64,000 nt of DNA from CALCEB01 sp035531475 (GCA_035531475.1 DATKST010000125.1:25053-89052), one strand, 5' to 3'. Counted from the first letter of the stretch, positions 8,566 through 18,511 are shown. Made by a program: numbers and translations. The notes: a model not told the origin generated them from the sequence alone.

Positions 8566-11500
8566 ATGGCAAAAGGAACAGGCTTCGAGCCAACTGGCAA
8601 TTCAAGACTTTCCCGGCTCCTTGCCGCACAGATTCTCGCCCTTATCTTCCTCTTTCCTTTCAAGGTTTCGGCGCAAACCAGCCGTTTTCCGCCGCGAATT
8701 ACCCAAGCGGTTGACTTACAGAAGCTGGTCACGCTGCATGGCAACACCCACCCTCTGGCGCGCCCTGAATATGACCACGGCGCGGCACCGGACAGCCTGC
8801 CCCTGGATCATATGCTGCTGGTCCTTGAGCGTGGGCCGGAGCAGGAAACGGCGCTGCGGCAACTGTTGGACGCGCAGCAGGAGAAACCGTCACCATCCTA
8901 CCACCAGTGGCTCACCCCCACCCAGTTTGGCAAGCAGTTTGGGTTGGCCGAGTCGGATATTCAAGCCGTCAGCGATTGGCTGACCTCCCAAGGCTTCAAC
9001 ATCGATCAAGTAACGGCGAGCCGGACGATCATCGAATTTTCCGGCACGGCGGGACAGGTGCGGCAAGCTCTGCACACGGAGATTCACCGGTATGTGGTGA
9101 ATGGGAAGGGGCGTTGGGCCAACGACAGCGACCCGCAGATTCCTGCCGCTCTGTCCCCGGTGGTGGCGGGCATCGCCTCGCTGAATAACTTCCGCCGCAA
9201 GCCGTTGGTCCACCGCATTGGCACTTTTTCACGGTCCAAAGCCACGGGTGAGGTCAGGCCGCTCTTCACCTATACTTCCACCGGTCAAACTTTTCATGCT
9301 CTGGGCCCCGCTGATTTCGCCACCATTTACAACATCCAACCTCTCTGGCAAGCGGGCACGGACGGCGCCGGACAGACTATCGCCATTGTCGCGCAATCCA
9401 ACATCAACATTCAGGACGCGCGGGACTTCCGCACTTTGTTCGGCTTACCGGCCAATGATCCGCAGATCATCCTGAACGGTCCTGACCCAGGGATCGTAAG
9501 CGGCGACGAAGGCGAAACCGACCTCGACATGGAGTGGGCAGGGGCGGTGGCCAGGAATGCAACCATTGACGTGGTTGTTTCAGAAACTACGGAAACCAGC
9601 GCCGGCATTGATCTCTCCGCTCTTTACATCATTGACAACAACATCGCGCCGGTGATGAGCGAAAGTTACGGGGGGTGCGAGGCGGGTTTGGGTGTGGCTG
9701 GAAACGCCTTCTACTCAACCCTCTGGGAGCAGGCCGCTGCGCAAGGCATCACCGTCCTAATTTCTGCGGGCGACAACGGCTCCGCCGGTTGTGACGGCGC
9801 ATCCGGCCAAACCGCCGCACGGGGAGGACTGGCTATCAACGGATTCGCCTCCACGCCCTTTGATGTTGCGGTGGGAGGGACGGATTTTGATGACGCCACG
9901 ACCTCATCCAAGTATTGGAGCGCCAAGAACAATTCATTGTCGCAATCGTCCGCCCTGTCCTACATTCCTGAGATGACCTGGAATGATTCCTGCGCGCAAT
10001 CGGGATTGAAAGGCTGCGCCATCGTGTCCAACACCGGGCAGGATCTTGTGGCGGGCGGCGGCGGCCCCAGCACCTGCGGCGTCCTGACGGGCACAGACCC
10101 CAATGCTACTTGCGTGAAAGGTTACGCCAAACCTTCGTGGCAGACTGGAATCGGCGTCCCCAGTGATGGCGAGCGCGATACGCCGGATGTGTCCATGTTT
10201 GCCGCGGACGGGCTGAATGGCAGCTTTTACATCGTTTGCCAAGCCGACGCCAACCTGAACACCAACTCCTCTTGCAATCTGAATTCTCCTTACCAGGACT
10301 TTCAAGGTGTCGGTGGGACGTCGGCTTCCACCCAAGTCTTTGGCGGAATCATGGCGCTCATCAATCAGAAAACCAGCGCGCGACAAGGCAATGCCAACTA
10401 TGTGCTTTATAAGCTGGCCGCGCAAAACGGAGCGAGTTGCGCTTCAAACTCCGCCGCCGTGGGCAACACCTCCTGCATTTTCTACGACGTCATCACCGGC
10501 AACAATTCGGTGGCATGCCAGGGCGGGTCAACCAATTGCAGCAATGGCACGTCCGGCGGCTACGGCGTTTTGGTAGCCCCCGGCAGCCCTTCCACGCCCG
10601 CATGGACCACGACCGCCGGCTATGACCTGGCCACCGGGCTCGGCACCGTCAACGCCGCAAACCTGGTGAATAAATGGAGTTCGGTCAGTTTTAAGCCCTC
10701 CACCACCACCCTCACCCTTTCCCCCGCCACCCTCACCCATGGCCAGCCGGTGAATGTAACGATCCAAGTGACCGCCCAATCCGGCACACCGACGGGCACG
10801 GTGGCGCTCGAGGGCGGGCCCAACAACGCCTCTCTTGGCCTCGGCGCTTTTACGCTCACCAACAACGGAACCGTCTCCGGCGCTACGAGCTTATTGCCGG
10901 GCGGAACTTACACGGTGACGGCGCATTATGGGGGTGACGAAAACTACGGAGCCAGTTCATCAAGTCCTCCCATTCCAGTCACGGTGAGCAAGGAAAGCAG
11001 CGAGACACAAATCGGCATCGTCACCTTCGGTCCATCTGGAAATGTGTTAAGCAACAATGCTACGGTATTCGCCTACGGCTCTCCTTACGTCTTTCGGGCC
11101 AACGTGACAAATGGTGCGGGAACCTCCTGCGAGGGCGCCAAACATCTCCCCGTTTCGGGCTGCCCCACTGGGAGCTTGAGCCTGACGGACGGCGGCAAGC
11201 CACTCGATCTGGGCACATATACATTGAACAGCTTGGGCTATCTGGAAGATGTGCTCATCCAGCTTCTCCCGGGCACGCATATCCTGATGGCGGCCTATGC
11301 CGGGGATAATAGCTTCAACGCCAGCTCATCACCCCAGGACGCGGTGACGGTCACGCAAGCGGCCACCGGGACCAGCCTCACAGCGAACCCGCCGTCTGTC
11401 CAATCGGGCAACACCGTCACTCTGACAGCGGTAATTAATACGCAAAGCAACGGCGTTGCGCCTTCCGGCACGGTGCAGTTCCTAAACGGCAGCACCCCGG

Positions 11501-12198
11501 TCAGCGGCAATGTAGTTTACACGCCGACCGCGGGCTCAGCCGGCCCCTCCGCCCAGTTGCAGGCAACCCTTGCCACCACCCTTTCGGCCACGGCGAATAT
11601 CACGGCCAGCTACAGCGGCGACTCAAACTACTTGAAGTCTGCGTCCACTCCGGTCACCGTCACCGTGGTTCCCGGCTTCAATCTGTCTGCCAGCCCCACG
11701 AATTTGACCATCACGGCCCCGGGCCAGTCCGCCACATCCTCGCTCACCGTGACCCCCGGCGGTGGATTTACCGGCGTGGTCAGCTTCAGTTGCCTGGTTC
11801 CGGTCACGATGAAGGAGTCCCATTGCTCGCTCAGCCCCAGCTCTTTGACGAAGAGCGGCAATACCACGCTCACCGTCTCCACCACCGCAGCCAGCGGCGG
11901 GGTAGGTCTTTTCGGGAATGGACCCGGGACTTGGAATTGGGTCTTGTTAAGCGTGGCCGTCATTCTTTTCGGCTGGCTCCTATTGGGCAGACTGGCCGCC
12001 CGGCGGCGGTTCAATTGGGCCTTTGGCCTGTTGTTGCTGTTCCTGGTGGCAACCGCCTTCGCGGGGTGCGGCAGCGGAAGCAGCAGTCCCGGAACCACCA
12101 GTCGTCCCGGCACGCCCGCTGGCACTTATACCGTCCCAGTGACGGCCACCGGAGGTACGATCTCGCATAGTGTGAATTTCACCGTGACGGTGCAGTAG
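8566..12198 (+). CDS. Sedolisin (S53) pro-protease with Ig-like repeats and a C-terminal membrane module
   Basis: A 1210-residue secreted serine-carboxyl protease. The ATG at 8566 follows a purine-rich tggaggggtg site and gives a signal peptide ending near VSAQ. Next come a pro-kumamolisin activation domain (about 50-210) and the S53 catalytic domain (about 240-690). The family residues are visible: Glu and Asp in GETDLD (about 316-320), Asp in SAGDNGS (about 402) and Ser in GGTSAS (about 584). Several Ig-like repeats follow (about 700-1030). The end is unusual: a domain with two cysteines, a transmembrane helix, the basic loop AARRRF, a second helix ending in FAGCGSG, then a beta tail. The same ending occurs in the protein at 61000-64000. 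Confidence 0.92.
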   Translation: MAKGTGFEPTGNSRLSRLLAAQILALIFLFPFKVSAQTSRFPPRITQAVDLQKLVTLHGNTHPLARPEYDHGAAPDSLPLDHMLLVLERGPEQETALRQLLDAQQEKPSPSYHQWLTPTQFGKQFGLAESDIQAVSDWLTSQGFNIDQVTASRTIIEFSGTAGQVRQALHTEIHRYVVNGKGRWANDSDPQIPAALSPVVAGIASLNNFRRKPLVHRIGTFSRSKATGEVRPLFTYTSTGQTFHALGPADFATIYNIQPLWQAGTDGAGQTIAIVAQSNINIQDARDFRTLFGLPANDPQIILNGPDPGIVSGDEGETDLDMEWAGAVARNATIDVVVSETTETSAGIDLSALYIIDNNIAPVMSESYGGCEAGLGVAGNAFYSTLWEQAAAQGITVLISAGDNGSAGCDGASGQTAARGGLAINGFASTPFDVAVGGTDFDDATTSSKYWSAKNNSLSQSSALSYIPEMTWNDSCAQSGLKGCAIVSNTGQDLVAGGGGPSTCGVLTGTDPNATCVKGYAKPSWQTGIGVPSDGERDTPDVSMFAADGLNGSFYIVCQADANLNTNSSCNLNSPYQDFQGVGGTSASTQVFGGIMALINQKTSARQGNANYVLYKLAAQNGASCASNSAAVGNTSCIFYDVITGNNSVACQGGSTNCSNGTSGGYGVLVAPGSPSTPAWTTTAGYDLATGLGTVNAANLVNKWSSVSFKPSTTTLTLSPATLTHGQPVNVTIQVTAQSGTPTGTVALEGGPNNASLGLGAFTLTNNGTVSGATSLLPGGTYTVTAHYGGDENYGASSSSPPIPVTVSKESSETQIGIVTFGPSGNVLSNNATVFAYGSPYVFRANVTNGAGTSCEGAKHLPVSGCPTGSLSLTDGGKPLDLGTYTLNSLGYLEDVLIQLLPGTHILMAAYAGDNSFNASSSPQDAVTVTQAATGTSLTANPPSVQSGNTVTLTAVINTQSNGVAPSGTVQFLNGSTPVSGNVVYTPTAGSAGPSAQLQATLATTLSATANITASYSGDSNYLKSASTPVTVTVVPGFNLSASPTNLTITAPGQSATSSLTVTPGGGFTGVVSFSCLVPVTMKESHCSLSPSSLTKSGNTTLTVSTTAASGGVGLFGNGPGTWNWVLLSVAVILFGWLLLGRLAARRRFNWAFGLLLLFLVATAFAGCGSGSSSPGTTSRPGTPAGTYTVPVTATGGTISHSVNFTVTVQ

Positions 12199-12361
12199 CA
12201 GGGCAAGGCGGCGGGCACCGCTCGGGGGACTTGAAATCGAAGTAATTGATTCCTGCTGGCGCGGGTATGATAGCCTCCTGGGCCGGCATCGAAAGCTGGA
12301 TCAGATCGTATTCAGACCTGGGCATTCCGCAGCGTGCGCAACAGCACTGGAGGCAATAGCG

Positions 12362-13672
12362 ATGAACATCAAAAGAATGGGCACGGCTCTAGGGTTACTC
12401 ATCATCTCTCTGGCCCTTGGCAGGCAGGCGATCGCAGGGCCACAAGCGGCGCCGGGGATCAACAAGATTCAGCATGTGATATGGATCGTCCAGGAGAACC
12501 ACAGCTTTGACAACTACTTTGGGACCTACCCCGGCGCCGATGGTATTCCGCCCTCAACCTGCCTTCCCAAGCTGCCGGACGGCAAGGGATGTGTAACTTC
12601 CTTTCATATGCCGGAAGAGGGCCCGCCGTGTGACCTTTCGCACGACTGGAATGTTGCTCACGCCGCTTACAACCACGGAACGATGGACGGTTTCGTTTGG
12701 GCGGAAGGATCATCCTACACGATGGGATACTATGACGAGCGCGACATTCCGAATTATTGGAACTACGCCCGGCATTACGCTCTGTGCGAACATTTCTTTT
12801 CCTCACTCAACGGTCCGAGCCTTCCCAACCACGTGTACACGGTGGCGGCGCAATCGGGCGGGCTGATCGTCAACGCGTTCACGGTACGGGCGCTGAAGAA
12901 GGCGCTGGATGATGACGACGGCTTCAGTTTCCCGTCTCTCATCACCCTGCTGAGCCGCGTCAACATTAGCTGGAAGTATTATGTTGAGACCGATCCGCAC
13001 CCGGCAACGGTGGTGCTGAGCCCCGCCGGGAAGCGCATCAGCCATCCTGACCCCCGGAAGTTCTATCTGTGGAACCCGCTGCCGGGCTTCAAAGCCATCC
13101 GGGACAATTCATCCCTCATGGAGCATTTGGTGGCCCAAGATGAGTTTTACCGCGACCTGAAAAACGGGACGTTACCCCAGGTGTCCTGGGTTGTTCCCGA
13201 CTTTGATGACAGCGAACACCCCCCGGCCAACATCCAAAGGGGAATGTGGTACGTCACCCGTTTGATGAACGCGGTGATGGAGAGCAAATATTGGAGCGAC
13301 AGCGTGATTTTTCTGAGCTGGGACGATTACGGCGGATTCTACGATCACGTGACGCCGCCGCAGATGGATGCCTTTGGTTTTGGGCCTCGCGTGCCCACCC
13401 TCGTGATCTCACCTTATGCCCGGGCCGGTTATATCGACCCTGATCGATATGAATTCTCTTCCGTCCTGAAATTCATTGAGACGCGTTGGCATTTGCCACA
13501 CCTGACGGCTCGCGACGGCCGCGCAAGCGATATGCTGAACGCCTTGGACTTTAATCAGTCGCCCTTGGCGCCAGACGTCATTCCCATCCCGGCGCTGGCG
13601 CCGCCCGCCGTGGGGAAGTACCGCTATTGCTCGTATCCGTCCTTGGTGCCGATCCCAAATGTTTTGCAGTAG
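12362..13672 (+). CDS. Phospholipase C / acid phosphatase family phosphoesterase
   Basis: A 436-residue exported enzyme of the alkaline-phosphatase-like superfamily, phosphoesterase branch (phospholipase C / AcpA type). A signal peptide ends near QAIAG. The diagnostic N-terminal metal and nucleophile region reads QENHSFDNYFGTYPGADG. The C-terminal metal site appears as SWDDYGGFYDHVTPP, and GPRVPTLVISPYAR is also typical. Members hydrolyse phosphodiester or phosphomonoester bonds in the periplasm or outside the cell; which one applies here is undecided. The ATG follows ggaggcaatagcg. It lies 163 bases after the S53 protease and may be separately transcribed. Confidence 0.9.
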   Translation: MNIKRMGTALGLLIISLALGRQAIAGPQAAPGINKIQHVIWIVQENHSFDNYFGTYPGADGIPPSTCLPKLPDGKGCVTSFHMPEEGPPCDLSHDWNVAHAAYNHGTMDGFVWAEGSSYTMGYYDERDIPNYWNYARHYALCEHFFSSLNGPSLPNHVYTVAAQSGGLIVNAFTVRALKKALDDDDGFSFPSLITLLSRVNISWKYYVETDPHPATVVLSPAGKRISHPDPRKFYLWNPLPGFKAIRDNSSLMEHLVAQDEFYRDLKNGTLPQVSWVVPDFDDSEHPPANIQRGMWYVTRLMNAVMESKYWSDSVIFLSWDDYGGFYDHVTPPQMDAFGFGPRVPTLVISPYARAGYIDPDRYEFSSVLKFIETRWHLPHLTARDGRASDMLNALDFNQSPLAPDVIPIPALAPPAVGKYRYCSYPSLVPIPNVLQ

Positions 13673-13743
13673 GGCAGTATGGGGACCGCACCGCGGTGGG
13701 TGACGGTCTTCGCGTAAAACATCGGGAATAATCCGGGTTTAGT

Positions 13744-13899
13744 GCAATGCTGTTCACTTAGGCCCCGATGCCCTTCGGAACCCGATTTCCACGCGCCCTG
13801 TAGGTGCGGGCCTTGTGCCCGCCCGTGGGCGACCACCAGGATCGCCCCTATAAGATGTCCCCTTATCAGAACAGTATTGGGGTTAAGTGAACAGGATTG
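13744..13899. mobile_element. Composite of family A ends and a family C repeat
   Basis: The left part begins gcaatgctgttcacttagg and the right part ends ttaagtgaacaggattg, giving family A termini in inverted orientation. The middle holds a family C repeat (13799-13852: tgcgggccttgtgcccgccc ... gatcgccccta) instead of the usual hairpin. An extra inverted left end (gaacagtattgggg) precedes the right end, so the unit looks rearranged. Confidence 0.5.
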
Positions 13900-13936
13900 A
13901 GACGAAATCAGTCATACTCGAAGGGAGAATCTCCAA

Positions 13937-14602
13937 ATGGGAACCAAAAAATTCGCACTCTTGCTGGTGTTCGCCGCAGTGGTCACCTCTACGGCTTGGG
14001 GGCAAGGCATGGGCTTCGGGGGTCCGCCGAAAATGGCCGGGTTATTCAATCCGGTAGTGGGTTCCGGCGCAGAATACCAGATTAAGAACACCACGGCCCC
14101 GGGCCCGTCGTCTTTTGCCTTTGCGGTGGTGGGCAAGGAAAGTGTCAACGGCGCCGAAGGCTACTGGTTTGAGATCCGCATGATGGGCGGGCCGCACAGC
14201 ATGGTGATGAAGCAGCTCATGGTGGTGGAAGGCGGAACGCCGCAGGTGAAGCGCATGATTATGCAGACGGCGGGCCGCCCGCCGACGGAGATGCCGGTGG
14301 GCATGATGAACCAGGCGATGGCCCAGCATCATCCATCAAATATCCATACGGATGCGAAGGGCTTGGGTCAACTGGTGGGGACGGAAACCATCACCGTTCC
14401 CGCCGGGACGTTCGTTTGCCAACACTATCGGGAGAACACGAATGGCAGGACGTCCGATTTGTGGATATCCACCAAGATTTCGCCCTATGGACTGGTGAAA
14501 CTGGAAGGTCCAGGAACCACCATGGTGCTCACCAAAGTGCTCGAACACCAGACTTCGCAAATCCAGGGTGAGCCTCAGAAGTTTCCGATGCCCATGCGGT
14601 AA
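13937..14602 (+). CDS. Secreted protein of unknown function, 221 aa
   Basis: A signal peptide (hydrophobic core LLLVFAAVVTST, likely cleavage near AWGQG) is followed by a soluble domain. The central segment TETITVPAGTFVCQHYRE resembles secreted DUF3108-like beta proteins, in which a cysteine-containing strand precedes a lysine or arginine-rich strand, but the match is only suggestive. The middle is rich in methionine and proline. An AGGGAG site lies about ten bases before the ATG. No operon partner is evident; the neighbour downstream is convergent. Confidence 0.75.
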   Translation: MGTKKFALLLVFAAVVTSTAWGQGMGFGGPPKMAGLFNPVVGSGAEYQIKNTTAPGPSSFAFAVVGKESVNGAEGYWFEIRMMGGPHSMVMKQLMVVEGGTPQVKRMIMQTAGRPPTEMPVGMMNQAMAQHHPSNIHTDAKGLGQLVGTETITVPAGTFVCQHYRENTNGRTSDLWISTKISPYGLVKLEGPGTTMVLTKVLEHQTSQIQGEPQKFPMPMR

Positions 14603-14729
14603 CGGTCAGCGCCGGCGGAACCCGGCCGCGCTGGGGTGGCCGGCTCATGCCCACGATGATGCCTCGCCCGCCGGACCCGGCATCCAAACTCCGGGTGGGG
14701 GACAAAACGCCTGGGCCCGTCCGCTCTTC

Positions 14730-15521
14730 TCAGGACCGGATCAGCGCGCCGACATTCGTTCTCCACTGCCGCTGGGCCTCTTCAATCAGCAAAATGAAGG
14801 GCAACATGCACAAGAACATGATGGCCAGCAACCGGAAGGCATCGTTGTAGGACATCATCCTGGCCTGCTGCTCCACCATGCCCCACACCGCCGCGCCGCC
14901 GGACATGAACAGGCCCCGCAAGCCGTTCAACACGGTCTGGGATTGGTGGTTGTAGGCATTCACGCGCCATCCTAAAGTGTTGATGTGTGCCTGTTCCCGC
15001 CGTACTTGCATCGTATCCACGGCGGCGATGCCGATGCTGCCGCCCAGCAGCGGCCCCAGCGTGGGCGCCACTACAATTCCCAGTCCCCAGAAGCCCATCG
15101 CCTTGCCGCGATCTTTGGGAGCAAAGGATTCCAGCAAGACCGCCTGCGAAATGGGTTGCAGTCCTCCGCCGCACGCCCCCTGAATGACCCTGAAAACGAT
15201 CAAGGCCGGAAGGTTCGGCGCCAGGCCACAGAGGAACAATGCGGCGGTGAATCCCGCCACCGATATCATCATCAGCCGCTTCCGTCCGAAGAAGTTTCCC
15301 AGCCACCCCGTGAGGGGGAGAATGATGGCATTGGACACCAGGTAAGAGGTCAAGGTCCAGGTGACTTCGTCCACGGTGGCGGAAAGGTTACCGGCAATGT
15401 GAGGCAAGGACACGTTCACCACGGTAGTGTCCAGCACCTCCATGAAAGTGCTCAACATCACCGCAATGGCAATGATCCAGGGGTTCACGTGCGGGATGGC
15501 TGGAGCTTTATCCTGGTCCAT
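14730..15521 (-). pseudogene. DHA2-family MFS efflux protein with a large internal deletion
   Basis: The first ~155 residues are a normal EmrB/QacA-type start: Asp-bearing helix 1 (MEVLDTTVVNVSLPHI), the loop motif WLGNFFGRKRLM, and helices up to GLGIVVAPTLGPLLGG. The text then jumps to GGSIGIAAVDT, a motif that normally lies near the end of these ~500-residue pumps, and continues with the family's C-terminal helix. About 240-260 residues, including helices 6-13, are missing with the frame preserved. The two junction regions both encode an L-G-G motif, so recombination between them is a likely cause. It is probably non-functional; a reduced protein cannot be excluded. Confidence 0.75.
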
Positions 15522-15692
15522 GACGATCTTCGATTGTACTCGATGCGCTCAGCGCAAAGGCGGCACATTTTGGGATGAAGGGGATGAAGAAGAGGTCCTG
15601 GACCAGGTGAGAACTAAAACAATCCCATCCTGCGTTCCCAAGTGTAATTCTCGTAGGAGAAACGGGACAATCAGCAGTCACTCATCAGATGA

Positions 15693-15767
15693 TGGAGGCG
15701 CGGGACGGAATCGAACCGTCGCATAAAGGTTTTGCAGACCTCTCCCTTACCACTTGGGTACCGCGCC
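15693..15767 (-). tRNA. tRNA-Cys (anticodon GCA)
   Basis: The complement folds as a cloverleaf with acceptor stem GGCGCGG/CCGCGCC, anticodon loop CTGCAAA and T-loop GGTTCGATTCC. The 3' CCA is encoded. It lies 22 bases downstream of tRNA-Gly on the same strand and probably shares its transcript. Confidence 0.95.
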
Positions 15768-15789
15768 GGATGACAAAGACCCGGAATCT

Positions 15790-15864
15790 TGGAGCGGGAA
15801 ACGGGATTCGAACCCGCGACTTCGACCTTGGCAAGGTCGCACTCTACCACTGAGTTATTCCCGC
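15790..15864 (-). tRNA. tRNA-Gly (anticodon GCC)
   Basis: The acceptor stem GCGGGAA pairs with TTCCCGC, the anticodon loop reads TTGCCAA and the T-arm GGGTTCGAATCCC is canonical. The CCA end is encoded. It is first in the Gly-Cys pair, directly behind a consensus promoter. Confidence 0.95.
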
Positions 15865-15901
15865 TCTTGACCGCGAGGGACACACCATCCCTTGCCTCAG
15901 A

Positions 15902-15931
15902 ATTATAGAAACGGCTTCTTGAACTTGTCAA
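15902..15931 (-). promoter_or_regulatory. Sigma-70 type promoter of the tRNA-Gly/tRNA-Cys unit
   Basis: On the minus strand a perfect TTGACA (15926-15931) and a perfect TATAAT (15902-15907) are separated by 18 bases, placing the start about 30 bases before tRNA-Gly. The -35 box overlaps the stop codon of the dCTP deaminase gene. Confidence 0.85.
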
Positions 15932-17130
15932 GGGCAAGTGACCGGGGGGGTCGTATCCTGAGAGTGTGTTGATGTGTGGTGGGCTGCTAATTCTGTCTTG
16001 GACGTGGTCTTGAATTGCTTGCTCAGTGCCAACCCCTGCTGCTGGTAGGAAGAGCCGATCCCCTGGCCGTACAGTTTGTCCGGGTGAGCCGCCATTTTAA
16101 GATACATCAGACGACCGACTTCTTGCCGGTCCTCCAGCAAAATTGGGACTTCGTGCGCTCGGACCTCAAGCACTGCCTTCGTGCCTTTGATTTCGCCGGA
16201 TTTCCCGTACCCGAAGCCCGGGTCGAAGAAACCTGCGTAGTGAACACTAAACTCCCCGATTGATGGGTCATACTGTTCCATCTCCGCCGCATACTCAGGG
16301 GGCACGCCAACCCTTTCCTTGGAGGCCAACAGGTAGAAATCACTAGGATCAAGTACGAGGCCGCCCTTTAGGTCTCTGGTCTGGAGGGGATCCCAAAACT
16401 CTGCAACATCGTAGGCGCCAATCCTGGCGAGGTCAATCGGCGAGCACTGTTTCTTGGCCCTGTAAGCCACAATGCTCTCCCTTTCATCCCCCTGGAGATC
16501 GATGGATACCCTGAGTCCCTCACGGATAACTGGTTTAGTTGGACCATCTCCGTTTTCGGCGTAGACAAGTTGTCCCTTGTGAGCTAGCCGGCGCAGTTTT
16601 TCATCATCAAACTGCGGATTCCCTCTAAAGAATCGGACCTGATTGAGTTTCATGCCTGCTCTGACAATGACCGGGAACGTCCGAGGGACAATCTCCACGT
16701 AGAGATCCCCCGAATACCCTTCAGGCACTACTTCAAACGTCCCCGCGCCTTCGGTCATCAGCCGGGTGAATATGTCCAAGCGGCCTGTAGTGCTCTTGGG
16801 GTTTGCTTTCCCGCTCATATCAGAAGGGAGTGCCAGATTCTCGATCAGTGGAACGATGAAGACACATCCCGGGCTCAGCAACGCAGGTTGGCTCAAATCA
16901 ATCTCTTTGTGGAGCAATTCCCTGATCCTCGCACTGATCAGAGACTTCACACTAGGAAGGAAACTTGCCCGAACCTGATACGCTGCGTTACCCAGACGCA
17001 GGTCAATACTTGCGGGCTGAATCTGGTCATCAGAAATCTCTACGCGGGCCCGAATCTTGCCGCTCCTTATCAACTCTCGGATTTCCTGTGATGGCAGAAT
17101 CCCTTCCTTACGACGCTCGGGCCCCGCCAT
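15928..17130 (-). CDS. dcd: Two-domain dCTP deaminase (2'-deoxycytidine 5'-triphosphate deaminase)
   Basis: A 400-residue protein of the long DCD type, about twice the size of E. coli Dcd (193). It makes dUTP from dCTP for thymidylate synthesis. The first domain shows NPKSTTGRLDIFTRL and GYSGDLYVE, the latter holding the catalytic Glu position. The second shows the equivalent AGFFDPGFGYG and AVLEVRAHEVP. The last ~30 residues are a Thr/Ser/His-rich tail of no known role. I favour the ATG at 17130; a GTG at 17148 is possible. A small zinc-finger gene precedes it by 51 bases. Related enzymes can act in phage defence, but this long form is usually metabolic. Confidence 0.88.
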   Translation of the reverse strand: MAGPERRKEGILPSQEIRELIRSGKIRARVEISDDQIQPASIDLRLGNAAYQVRASFLPSVKSLISARIRELLHKEIDLSQPALLSPGCVFIVPLIENLALPSDMSGKANPKSTTGRLDIFTRLMTEGAGTFEVVPEGYSGDLYVEIVPRTFPVIVRAGMKLNQVRFFRGNPQFDDEKLRRLAHKGQLVYAENGDGPTKPVIREGLRVSIDLQGDERESIVAYRAKKQCSPIDLARIGAYDVAEFWDPLQTRDLKGGLVLDPSDFYLLASKERVGVPPEYAAEMEQYDPSIGEFSVHYAGFFDPGFGYGKSGEIKGTKAVLEVRAHEVPILLEDRQEVGRLMYLKMAAHPDKLYGQGIGSSYQQQGLALSKQFKTTSKTELAAHHTSTHSQDTTPPVTCP

Positions 17131-17181
17131 GTGAGAGAATAAACCCACGGAATATTGCTCCTCTCTCGTGTCCAGATTCGC

Positions 17182-17466
17182 CTATGAGTTGCGATGTCGT
17201 GCGGCAAGGGCAACGACTCTCCCGGCCCTCTCTGTCAATTCTGCTTTGTGGTACCCGGCGTAGCAGGCGAGGCTGCAAAAGCCTCCTTCCCCTTTGCGCC
17301 CGCTACCCACACGTTCCCCCTCGGCAATGAGCTTTCCACAAAACGGGCAGATATTCTTGTCCCGCAGTTCGAGGAGAACTTCCCATTCGGCCTCCGCCAC
17401 GTCATCCGGTCTCTGACTCTTGCTCAGTTCCCGCAACTTGCGCTCATCGGGTGGTTTATCGCTCAT
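17182..17466 (-). CDS. Small zinc-finger protein, hypothetical
   Basis: About 94 residues with a helical charged first half and a treble-clef-like cysteine pattern (ICPFCGKLI, then GFCSLACYAGY), suggesting one bound zinc. I do not recognise a named family. The ATG at 17466 overlaps the TGA of the transposase remnant just upstream, and the nearest GAGGAG is inside that remnant, so the present translation signal may come from the old insertion sequence. It lies 51 bases before the dCTP deaminase gene and is probably co-transcribed. Confidence 0.6.
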   Translation of the reverse strand: MSDKPPDERKLRELSKSQRPDDVAEAEWEVLLELRDKNICPFCGKLIAEGERVGSGRKGEGGFCSLACYAGYHKAELTERAGRVVALAARHRNS

Positions 17467-17690
17467 CACGCAATTAACTCCTCGACTGTCCAAAGATGGC
17501 CACTGATCTCCACTTCAGTCGCAGGTGCGACGCGCAATATATGGCGAACGCGGAAGAAATTGTACCACGCAAAGTGGATCGCCAATGCCGCTTTTAGATT
17601 ATCCCACTTTTTCGAGTATGCATTTGTCAAACCCGATAATCTGCAATCGCATCGTGAGGTTTTGCCACTCGAAGCGCAAAGGGCAGATCT
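17466..17690 (-). pseudogene. IS1-like transposase C-terminal remnant, frameshifted
   Basis: The last ~55 codons read like the end of an IS1-family DDE transposase: LTNAYSKKWDN, then HFAWYNFFRVRHILRV and a final HLWTVEEL. Just upstream the matching text (WQNLTMRLQII, expected before the above) is in another frame, so at least one frameshift separates them. Nothing convincing remains of the N-terminal part and I see no terminal inverted repeats. The copy is dead. It precedes the zinc-finger gene and its stop codon overlaps that gene's start. Confidence 0.75.
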
Positions 17691-17699
17691 GGGCAGCAT

Positions 17700-18511
17700 G
17701 GCATCGGCCTCATATGGATTCTGGAATTGCTGCTACCACTCTGGCTAGAGAATATCGGTGCTCGTCCTCACTCGAAGCTGTCCATCAGAAGGTACTGACG
17801 GTTAGCCATTGGTGATCCACGCTCCCTAGTCCACCACCACCCATCAACACACCTTTAGTGCCTCTATCGCAGGATTGTGCGTTTTCCTGGCAGGATATTT
17901 TGAGCCACTGTTGTTTAACCCTTTATTTATACGGCTGAGGACGGCGTTTTGAAACCCTCCAACTTTCCCTGTTTGGTTCCGGCTATGCCGGGTTAGGACG
18001 TTACCTGACCGGACTGCCATCGGTTTCTTCGATCAAGAGTGCTCTGGTGGATTGATTCTCTGACCTGAACAGAAGCCATTGGCAACCGTTGGGGACTGAT
18101 TGGACACATCTCAGGTCTGAATTTCAATATTTCGTAGAAAACAGGTTGTCGCATGCTGGGTTGGCCCGATAGGGTCAATAAGGACACGGTCATGGCGGGT
18201 TGAATATGCTCGAGTCTGATTGAATAATCATCACCGTGTTTTTGCTGTACGCATAAGACAAATCAAGGACTTTTCGTCCGCCGTGGAAGTCGAGCGATGG
18301 CGCGGCGGTAAAGTCCGCGAAGCTGGGCCGATTTTGGTATACTATAACGTTTGAGTTGCGCGGCGTTTCGCTCCGCTCGAACCCGCCTCAACCGCAGATT
18401 CCAGGCCGCAGCCCTTGGTTTTGTTATTGTGCCGCGCCGCCAGCGGGGAAGTAAGCACTCGTCTAACTTTAGCCGCCATAGTTTAGCGTGCTGAATCCGG
18501 GAGATTAATTG
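17700..18511. other. Gene-free spacer
   Basis: I find no supportable gene. Near the downstream end a tatactataac run (about 18339) could serve as a -10 region for the oxidoreductase genes, without a good -35 partner. The composition is less GC-rich around 17850-18260, which could mark old inserted DNA. Confidence 0.4.
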
